From NCBI GenBank assembly GCA_002412555.1, contig DHVH01000097.1, positions 1-22,248 of the forward strand: a DNA stretch of 22,248 nucleotides. Reading direction: 5' to 3'. The notes under the pieces are model-generated. The model was given only the letters and a program-made list of their open reading frames with translations. It searched no databases and was not told the DNA's origin. This DNA is from Marinilabiliaceae bacterium UBA5213 (GTDB lineage Bacteria > Bacteroidota > Bacteroidia > Bacteroidales > Marinilabiliaceae). Shown here in pieces: positions 1-8,300 of the stretch; within the stretch, counting starts at the first letter, position 1; each line of letters starts with the position of its first letter. A program made the position numbers and the translations under genes.

Positions 1-1167
1 ACCGAAAGTTGGGAAAGCTTCATCGCTAACCCGGAAAACAATTACCGCAACTTCCTAAACAATTACGCCAACGAGGAAAGCGCTTTTCAGGACCGCAGGG
101 AAAGATTACTGGAACATTTGATAGCAAGATTTTCTGAAAGTTTCGTTGAATACAGCCTCTTATTTAAAGCCAAAAACACCGATTTGTCGCAACTCATAGA
201 TGCAAAATCCCATTTTTTAAAAGACTATCCGCTCATTTCCAGAGACAGGTCGCGCGCCTATAATTATTTAAAAACCAAAGATGCTTTGCCCGATGTTTGG
301 GATACAGACAATGTTTCGGGATTGGAAAAGCGACTGTGCCGCAAATTGGGCATCAAATCCTATTACCGAAGAAATTTGGTGAATGCCATTGTCAGTTTTT
401 TTGAAATTTATGACGAGATAGACACCGATGGCATCCCGCAGGAACGATTCAGAGTGCGCAACAATAGCGGAAAAATACTGCTTAGCAGCAGCATGGGGTA
501 CACCGATGTGGACGTTATGTGGGCTGAGATCCATGAGGTCATTCATTACGCACCCGACAAAAGCAACTACAGGATTATCTACAGCTCAGATGAAAAATTC
601 TATTTTCATCTGGTGAACAGTCATGGGGATACCATCGCCCGCCGAATAGAAGCTTTTGACACCATTGAAGAAGCCCAAACAGAAATAGATCTGGTGGCCG
701 ACTTTATGATTTACAATTATGAAGGCGAAGGGATGTACCTCATCGAGCACCTGCTGCTCAGGCCACGTTACCGAAACGTACTGGTAACGGGCTCTTCGGA
801 CTTCATTTCTCATGATTTCCTTCAAATGAACACCGTTGACCAGGATCTTTCCATCGATCCCTATTCCTTTACTGTTTCAGTCATTTTACCCTCTGGCCTT
901 TCAAGCGCCGATCCTGCGCTTCCTGATAATCCGGTAAGATTTACCGATCCGGATTTCAGGGCTTATGCAGAAAAAACCATTCGTAAGGAAATTCCGGCCC
1001 ACATCCTGATTGACATTTACTGGCTGAATCAGGAAAATCTCTATGAATTTCAGGAATACTACAAACCATGGTTGCTGGCATTTAACGATCCCTCCACCAC
1101 TGAACAAGTGCTTGTGGAAGCGCAAAATAACCTTGTCACCACCCTGAATAATCTCAAAAATTTATAG
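1..1167 (+). CDS. eCIS baseplate-region protein, C-terminal fragment (5' end outside window)
   Basis: The reading frame is open from base 1 (TESWESF...), so the true start lies upstream and 388 residues are visible. No ATG fits a start near the left edge. Around visible residues 149-230 there are two consecutive segments of YegP/DUF1508 type: FRVRNNSGKILLSS, and about 45 residues later KFYFHLVNSHGDTI. The motif YLIEHLLLRPR follows. I recall this mix from large proteins encoded between the J-like baseplate gene and the tape-measure gene in Bacteroidota contractile injection systems, but I cannot name the exact subunit. The stop is 20 nt before the tape-measure gene, consistent with one operon. 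A structural role at the baseplate is inferred from position. It could instead be a fibre or adaptor component. Confidence 0.55.
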   Translation, partial: TESWESFIANPENNYRNFLNNYANEESAFQDRRERLLEHLIARFSESFVEYSLLFKAKNTDLSQLIDAKSHFLKDYPLISRDRSRAYNYLKTKDALPDVWDTDNVSGLEKRLCRKLGIKSYYRRNLVNAIVSFFEIYDEIDTDGIPQERFRVRNNSGKILLSSSMGYTDVDVMWAEIHEVIHYAPDKSNYRIIYSSDEKFYFHLVNSHGDTIARRIEAFDTIEEAQTEIDLVADFMIYNYEGEGMYLIEHLLLRPRYRNVLVTGSSDFISHDFLQMNTVDQDLSIDPYSFTVSVILPSGLSSADPALPDNPVRFTDPDFRAYAEKTIRKEIPAHILIDIYWLNQENLYEFQEYYKPWLLAFNDPSTTEQVLVEAQNNLVTTLNNLKNL

Positions 1168-1187
1168 CCAATTAAATACTGAAAACT

Positions 1188-2813
1188 TTGAAAGAAGCAC
1201 CACACATAATTCAAAAAACGCTTTTTAACGTTACCGTTCCGGCAACCGGTACCACTAAAGAAGTGGAACACTTTGTAGATGATTTGTTGCAAAACAAACT
1301 CATGCGGGAATTAGATGTGGTATTAACAAAATATTCAAAATCAGCAGATTATATCTGTTTCGACAGAATAAAAATTGATTTAGGAAACATTGACCTACAA
1401 TTGTCCGATGAAGAAATAGTGCGTAAAATATGCACACAACTGTCATTTTTTCTTGAAGAACAAACCTCTACCCTAAGCGGCAATCCCCATGGACACCGCA
1501 GAAATGCAGCATCAAGCAATGCCACAACCAGTCATAAAGAAGAATTGGGGCAGCGTGCCGTCAACCATCTTACATTCTTTCTTAAAAACGGCTTTTTCCC
1601 TTGGAATGCTATAAGCAGAGACCTTGCAGAGTTAGAGAAAATGGTAATTAAACAAATAAGCACCAACCAAACTTTAAAAAAGGAAATGATGGAAGCCCTC
1701 AACGCTTCCCGGATTAGCATCCGCCGCATGGCCTTGCAAACGAGCACGGACTTCTTCCTTTCATTTATAGAAATTTACAAGATGCAGCCCACCCTTTATG
1801 GGAAATGCTTAAAGCACATAGAGTTAATAACTCACACTTTACAGGAAACATCCATCCCTCTATCAGCTTTCAGAGAGGTGTATTTATCCACCCTGATGCA
1901 TTCCGGAAGGCCAATCAAGGGAACAGAAGAAGAAATGCTTGCGCATTTCCTTCATAAGATATCTGCCGATAGGAACCTAAACCCAATGGACATCCTGCAT
2001 CAGGCCATGGCGTCATTTCATTCATCCATCCCGCAAAATACCAAGGGACAAAAAAAAACGCTTGAACTGCTTAAAACAATTAAAGCCAAAAACCTGACAG
2101 GTACAGCCAAAACAGAACTGACAAAAAACACCCAATCCATCATCATTCATCAAGACGATGTGCTAAAGCGCCTCAATACCCTGACAAACAAACACCTAGA
2201 AATAAAATCGACCGCGTATGATCAGAAAAGTTTTGAAGGTGGGGCCTTCCATAAAAATCATGCGAAGGCTCAACACACATCCCAGTTGCCCAATGCTCTT
2301 GAAGAAATATACGTAGCCGATGCAGGCATTGCCATTATTCATCCCTTTTTGCCCGCTCTCTTTAGGAACCTGGGAGTGATAAACAACAATGGGCTTATCG
2401 ATCACCCCTCCAAACAAAAGGCAGTAAACCTGCTGGGATACATTTGTTCCGGGGCACACCAAATTACTGAAAACCGTCTGACAGTTGCCAAGCTGCTTTG
2501 CGGCATAGATATTCAAACGCCTCTGGATCGTGAAGTTTCGTTAAGCGTGTCAGAAAAAAGAGAAGTCGAGCAGATGCTCTTATCAGTCATTAGGCATTGG
2601 ACCATCTTAAAAAACACCAGCATAGAAACCTTTCGCGAATCCTTTATTAACCGTTCGGGCATTCTCAAACACAACACCACCGAATGGCTGCTTAGCATTG
2701 AACAAAGACCATTTGACCTATTATTCAACTACCTACCATGGAATATTTCCATGATCTATTATTCATGGATGAAGTCCATGATCAAAGTAACCATTTCTAA
2801 CACTAAAACTTAA
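1188..2813 (+). CDS. contractile injection system tape measure protein (CIS_TMP family)
   Basis: The protein (541 aa) should set the length of the contractile tube during assembly in the cytoplasm. Two family hallmarks are visible: an N-terminal block HIIQKTLFNV (residues ~5-14) followed by FDRIKIDLGNI, and a C-terminal block ADAGIAIIHPFLPALF (from residue 377) followed by KQKAVNLLGYICSG. The middle is less conserved and mostly helical, as expected for a tape measure. The start is TTG at 1188: an in-frame TAA lies at 1173-1175, and the first in-frame ATG would remove the conserved N-terminal block. CTG at 1179 is the only other near-cognate choice. It sits 20 nt after the baseplate-region gene and 4 nt before the VWA gene, so the three are probably co-transcribed. 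Confidence 0.85.
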   Translation: MKEAPHIIQKTLFNVTVPATGTTKEVEHFVDDLLQNKLMRELDVVLTKYSKSADYICFDRIKIDLGNIDLQLSDEEIVRKICTQLSFFLEEQTSTLSGNPHGHRRNAASSNATTSHKEELGQRAVNHLTFFLKNGFFPWNAISRDLAELEKMVIKQISTNQTLKKEMMEALNASRISIRRMALQTSTDFFLSFIEIYKMQPTLYGKCLKHIELITHTLQETSIPLSAFREVYLSTLMHSGRPIKGTEEEMLAHFLHKISADRNLNPMDILHQAMASFHSSIPQNTKGQKKTLELLKTIKAKNLTGTAKTELTKNTQSIIIHQDDVLKRLNTLTNKHLEIKSTAYDQKSFEGGAFHKNHAKAQHTSQLPNALEEIYVADAGIAIIHPFLPALFRNLGVINNNGLIDHPSKQKAVNLLGYICSGAHQITENRLTVAKLLCGIDIQTPLDREVSLSVSEKREVEQMLLSVIRHWTILKNTSIETFRESFINRSGILKHNTTEWLLSIEQRPFDLLFNYLPWNISMIYYSWMKSMIKVTISNTKT

Positions 2814-2817
2814 GCAA

Positions 2818-5229
2818 ATGAAAAACAACCAAAGATCCCAACGGCCCTTAAATGAGGCGTCCACAGGTAAGCATTTTCTAAGAAATGCTTATAAGCAGAT
2901 TCTGGAAAAAGCAGCTGTGCTGATTTTTCTGCTATGCCTCTCTGCCAACGCATTTTCACAAATTCATATCAGCCTAAATGTCAATGGAACAGATTATCCC
3001 CCTGGGACAGTGGTACCAGGTAATCCCGCCTTTTTCCCCATTGAGCTACCGGCAGCCACTGAGGGTGTTACGCCCTACAATTTTCCTTTGAAAGCTTACT
3101 ACGATCAGAATGAAAACATGCCCGTTGTAACAGCCGAATGGTCCATTACGCTGGGCACATGTTCAGGAATTACGCTTAGTCCGGCAGGTGAATTTGACAT
3201 TGACGGAACTTGCCCTCCGGCTGTTTATGATATTACGGTCCAGGTAACTGATGAGGACAACAACACAGCTTTTCAGGATTTCCGAGTTCAAGTCTATCCG
3301 GAGGGACGTGACGGCTTTGAATTTGTTCATGTGCTGGACCGGTCAGGAAGTATGACACTGAAGGCTTGTCCGGGCAATTCGCCAGAGTGCCAAAATACCA
3401 GGTGGAATTATCTAAAAACAGCTGTTGGACTATTCAATGCGTCGCTCGAGGGCGTCTCCGTGCCTGACGATAGAATTGGAGCTGTAGTTTTCAATAATAC
3501 CACCACTAAATGGAACACCAACCGCGTACCCGTGGATGGCAATACCCAATCTGCTATGAACACCTGGCTGTCGGACATAAACCCAACCAATTTGACGGCC
3601 ATGGGTAAAGGCATCCAGGATGGACTCAGTTTATTTGGTGCCGCAAGCAGCAATAAAAACATGATTCTATTTACCGACGGGATGCAAAATGTAACACCCT
3701 TAGTGACTGGGACTGGGTCCAACCTCACCGTTGACGGCACGAGGCTAGGCTCAACAGGCGTCCGGATATATTGCATAGGCATTAATGCGACGAATGCGGC
3801 TTATACGATTTTACAGGAAATTGCCAATGCAACCGATGGTGAGGCCTACTTCAACAACCCACAACCAGGTGATAATCAGGCAGATTTAACGGCCAGCTTT
3901 TACAACGAGATGATTGCCAACATCCTCGAAGGCTCAAGTCCGCAAAACATCGATTATCGCTACGGCACTTTTCCGGGCTCATCGGTGCCTGTGTTTACGC
4001 ACAGACAAATCGCCACCGGAACCATTGAAGAATCTTTTGTTCTGAATAATAATGTTCCCTTTGCAATGTTCAAAGCCATATCCGCAGCAATACCGGGCGG
4101 CATCAGGAATATTACAATACAGAAAAATGGCGTGGATGTAACCAGACAAGCAAAAATTACAACTACGCCCCACTTCACCATTGCCAGTTTCAATTTTCCC
4201 TTTGCCGATAATACGGGCAACATGGTAACTTCAGGCGGTGAATGGATCCTGCGCATTACAGGTTTAACAGGCACCAATTACGAAACATCCGCTACTGTAG
4301 ATGATCATTTTCTGGATATAACGCCTAAAATTGATGTCCACCATCATGAAGTTGGAGAGCCTTTGAATATTAGCCTTAACCTCAAATACAATGGCATTGC
4401 CATAACAGATTCAGCCACAGTCCAGGCCATTGTACTTAAGCCGGGTGAAGATTTGGGAAGTCTTTTGGCCAATGCTAAATCAGACAATACTAAGGACTCC
4501 GAAGGTAATTATGACGTTAGCACCGGCAAATTCGAGTCCTTGTTAAGCAACCCCGATTTTTTCAATGCCCTGATTCCTACCGAGAGAATCCTGAATTTGA
4601 CCCATTCGGGAGATGGTATTTATTCTGCGGTATTTAACGATACAGAAGAAGCAGGACCCTATAGAGTTATCTATAAATTAAAGGGCGAAAAGAAAATTGC
4701 AGGCGCTATTGAACGAATCATCACACGCTGCGCCATGTTAACTTTTGGAAAAGCAGAATTCACTTCGGCTTCAGAAATACATATCCTTGAGAACGTTGAC
4801 GGAGACTTCCCGCTTCAGCTGTATATCAAACCGCAAAACAAATTTGGCCATTTAATGGGACCGGGTTATGGCTCAATGCTGGTTATAAAAGTGGGCAATG
4901 AACAGCTGACCGACTTTGTTGACCGCGGAGATGGATCCTATTTATACAATATTCCGGGTGGTACTATAGGACAAAGACCCAATGTATCCATCAACTTCAG
5001 AGATACAGATATTTTTGAAGGTAAAGTCTCAACAGATGGCCCTATCGATGAACCCAAATACACCTTCTGGTTCTATGTGATCATCATTATCATCCTTATC
5101 ATTCTCATTTTAAAGAGATTATCGTCCAATGGAAGCATTAAAAAACTTCCCTACTGGCTGCTCATATTGTTGCTGCTCATCATTATCGTGCTTTTGTTTT
5201 TGTCCAGACAAGGCATCATAACGATATAA
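2818..5229 (+). CDS. secreted VWA-domain protein with C-terminal twin membrane helices, eCIS-linked
   Basis: The protein has 803 aa. After a long basic n-region, a hydrophobic signal segment (residues ~31-47, AVLIFLLCLSANAFSQ) suggests export. An Ig- or cadherin-like stretch follows (~50-160). A von Willebrand A domain begins near residue 168 with a complete MIDAS motif, D174-R-S176-G-S178 in VHVLDRSGSMT, and later ILFTDGMQN. Residues ~370-740 are beta-rich and look like further Ig-type domains. Two strong membrane helices close the protein (~750-769 and ~782-800), separated by a short basic loop. The VWA part is therefore probably periplasmic and tethered to the inner membrane. It lies 4 nt after the tape-measure gene and a strong hairpin follows it. 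I infer a link to the injection system from position only. A docking or envelope-anchoring role is possible but unproven. Confidence 0.75.
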   Translation: MKNNQRSQRPLNEASTGKHFLRNAYKQILEKAAVLIFLLCLSANAFSQIHISLNVNGTDYPPGTVVPGNPAFFPIELPAATEGVTPYNFPLKAYYDQNENMPVVTAEWSITLGTCSGITLSPAGEFDIDGTCPPAVYDITVQVTDEDNNTAFQDFRVQVYPEGRDGFEFVHVLDRSGSMTLKACPGNSPECQNTRWNYLKTAVGLFNASLEGVSVPDDRIGAVVFNNTTTKWNTNRVPVDGNTQSAMNTWLSDINPTNLTAMGKGIQDGLSLFGAASSNKNMILFTDGMQNVTPLVTGTGSNLTVDGTRLGSTGVRIYCIGINATNAAYTILQEIANATDGEAYFNNPQPGDNQADLTASFYNEMIANILEGSSPQNIDYRYGTFPGSSVPVFTHRQIATGTIEESFVLNNNVPFAMFKAISAAIPGGIRNITIQKNGVDVTRQAKITTTPHFTIASFNFPFADNTGNMVTSGGEWILRITGLTGTNYETSATVDDHFLDITPKIDVHHHEVGEPLNISLNLKYNGIAITDSATVQAIVLKPGEDLGSLLANAKSDNTKDSEGNYDVSTGKFESLLSNPDFFNALIPTERILNLTHSGDGIYSAVFNDTEEAGPYRVIYKLKGEKKIAGAIERIITRCAMLTFGKAEFTSASEIHILENVDGDFPLQLYIKPQNKFGHLMGPGYGSMLVIKVGNEQLTDFVDRGDGSYLYNIPGGTIGQRPNVSINFRDTDIFEGKVSTDGPIDEPKYTFWFYVIIIIILIILILKRLSSNGSIKKLPYWLLILLLLIIIVLLFLSRQGIITI

Positions 5230-5244
5230 GTAACGGATGCTAAC

Positions 5245-5295
5245 GATTGCTCTGTAGGGCTCTTTATACTTATAATAAAGCCCTACAGAGCAATC
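5245..5295. terminator. strong hairpin between the VWA gene and the cargo gene (terminator-like or processing site)
   Basis: A perfect 17-bp inverted repeat, GATTGCTCTGTAGGGCT at 5245-5261, matches its reverse complement at 5279-5295 around a 17-nt A/T-rich loop. It starts 15 nt after the VWA stop codon. No T-run follows on either strand, so it is not a textbook intrinsic terminator. It could attenuate transcription, stabilise an mRNA 3' end, or mark RNA cleavage between structural and cargo genes. Confidence 0.6.
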
Positions 5296-5358
5296 CAATA
5301 AAATCTCTATTAGCCCCTGGTGGCTGCTGTCTAGTTTTAACATCTCATTGACGACTGA

Positions 5359-8300
5359 ATGCATAGCGCTCAAAAAAAGAAGACAACACCTTCGAACAGC
5401 CATCAAAAAGCTGCACCGTTTTTCAATCAAACTGGTGAAGGATCCTTCTTTTCTGAGTCTACCAACCACGACACCCAAGCATTTCAAGCAAAGTTTTTTG
5501 AAAACAGGGATCCCATACAGGGCAAACTAACAATGGGTGCTGTGGGCGACAAGCATGAAATTGAGGCGGATCAGGTTGCCAATAAGGTGCTTGCCAATGA
5601 GCAGACCCCTACACAATCTGCATTGGGCAATACCCACCCCTCGTTTAACAACACAATCCATATGTCGATGGGGCAGACCCAGGGCAATCTGGCACTAAAA
5701 GCCTCTCACAGCCCATTATCCATTAACAAAAAAGAAACTTCCCAGTCGGCCGACTTGCAACTCGACAAAAGAGACGATTCTGATTTCTCTGACAAGCAAC
5801 CTTCAGCACAATTTGAGAATAAGCTCTCCGCATCCAGAGGCAGTGGCACACCACTCCCGGCCGACACCAAACATCAAATGGAAACAGGCATAGGGGCCAA
5901 TTTCAGCAATGTAAAAGTGCACACTGGCTCAAATGCCGTACAAATGAGCAGTGAAATTGGCGCCAGAGCTTTTACGCACGGCAATGATGTCTATTTCAAT
6001 GCCAATCAATATCAGCCAGCCTCGCAGGAAGGACGCCACCTGATTGCACACGAACTCACCCATACGGTGCAACAGGGAGCCAGCGTACGAACAAAACCTA
6101 TCACTTCCGAGTCTTCAGCTCCTCGTGTGCAGCGAAGCATCCTCGACCGGGTGGGAAGCTTCTTTAGCGGCATCCGCAACAGGGTAGTCAATTTTATTGA
6201 AAACATACCCGGCTTCTTCCTCTTTACTGTTCTATTAGGTCGCAACCCTTTAACCGATATCAGGGTGGATCGGAATGGCATGAATTTTATAAAAGGCTTT
6301 TTGTTGTTGCTACCCAACGGTCAGGAAAAATACAACCGCTTACAGCAGGATGGCGCCCTTGACCGCTCAGCCACCTGGATTGACCAGCAAATCAGTACCA
6401 TTAATAACATTCGCAATGACGTATCCGATGCTTTTAGGCGGGCCGTTGACTCCCTTTCCATTTCAGATGTAGCCCGTCCGGGAAGAGCGCTCGAAAGAAT
6501 CAGAGGCTATTTCTCGCCGGTCATTTCCAGAGCCAGAGAATTTGCTACTTCCATGGCCCGGCAGGTACTGCAGTTTTTAAAAGATGCTGTCCTTAACAGT
6601 CTTGTCAATTTCGTAAAAGACCGCACGCGCGCCTATCCATTATTAAGGGTTCTTCTTGGGCGTGACCCAATAACCAACGAAGAGGTTCCCCGCACCATGG
6701 AAAATGTCATTCACGCCTTCCTGATGCTGACAGAAGCGGGTGAAGACTATTACAACAAGATGGTGGAGTCGGGTGCACTGACAAGGGCCACCACCTGGAT
6801 GCGGGAACAAATAGCCACCTTGCCATCTGCAGGTGAAGTGATGGACGCTTTTGGGGAAGCATGGCGCTCACTCAGTTTCGCAGACATGTTGCAACCCATT
6901 GCTGCTTTCCAGCGAATATATGGCATTCTAAGCAACCCCATCGGTCGTATCCTCAGCTTTGTTGGTGCGGTAGCCATGCAAATCCTGGTTTTTATTAAAG
7001 ATGCCCTTTTAGGCTGGCTCAAATCGAATGCGAACGACATTCCTGGCTACCATTTATTGACCGTGATTCTAAGAAAAGACCCCTTCACCAATGAAGTGGT
7101 ACCCCGCACAATTACCAACCTCATCCGGGGCTTCATGGGGCTCGTTCCGGGTGGGGAACAGCAATTCCAGCAAATGCAGGAATCCGGTGTGATACCGCGC
7201 CTGGCAGGAAGAATAAATGATGCAGTGGATGCCCTTGGCTTCACATGGGATTATATCCGAAACCTTTTTATTGGTCTGTGGCAATCCATGCAAATTGCCG
7301 ACCTGATGCAACCCCTTCAGGTGTTAAGCAGAGTTATCGCCACCTTTACAGACCCCCTTCAACGACTGTTCAATTTCATCAGAGTAGTGATAACGGCCAT
7401 CATAGAAGTATTACTCCGCATGATGAACTTCCCCATCGATTTGGTTGGTCAAATCATTGACAACGCCATGCAGGCTTGGGAGGACATCAAACGTGACCCC
7501 ATTGGCTTCCTTAAAAACCTGATGCGTGCGGCTAAAAAGGGCTTTGAGCAATTCTTTGACAATTTTGTGCAACACCTTATTGGCGGGGTTACAGGTTGGC
7601 TCTTTTCAGAACTTGAAACGGCCGGCATTCGGCCGCCGCCCGACATCACTTTTCGCTCCATACTAGGTATGGCCATGGATGTGCTGGGTATAACGACCGA
7701 CAATATATTTGCCCGTCTGGCACAAAAAATTGGCCAGGAAAGGGTGGACCAGATAAGGTCTGTGATGGACCGGCTAACCGGCATATGGGAATTTGTGCGG
7801 GATGTAATGGATCGCGGTGCGGTCGCCATTTGGGAGCGCATACAAACCCAACTGTCCAACCTCTGGGATGTTGTAGTGGAAGGCATCCGCAATTGGATTG
7901 TTACCAGAATTGTTCAGGGCGTAACTACCCGCCTGTTGAGCATGTTGGATCCGACCGGTATAATGGCGGTTGTGAACGGATTTATCACCTTCTTCAGGGC
8001 AGTGCAATCTTTTATTGAGCAGCTTACTAGAATATTGCAGGTGATCAACACCTTTGTTCAGGGGGTGGGACAAATAGCCAGAGGCAACATTCAGCAGGCA
8101 GCCGATTACCTCGAAAATGCCCTGGCCAGAGCCCTCCCTGTTGCCATAGCCTTTTTGGCCAATCAGGTTGGACTGCGGGGTCTGGGCAGCCGCATTGGCG
8201 AAATGGTTGAGCGCGCAAGGGAACTCATCAACAGAGGCATTGACTGGTTGCTCGACAGAGCGATTGCCTTAGGCACCTCAGTACTGAATACCATTATGGG

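Noticed and set aside
7449..7892. 147-codon minus-strand ORF inside the cargo gene
   Set aside because: Low-complexity, Ser/Arg/Met-rich shadow of the large plus-strand gene with no recognisable domain.
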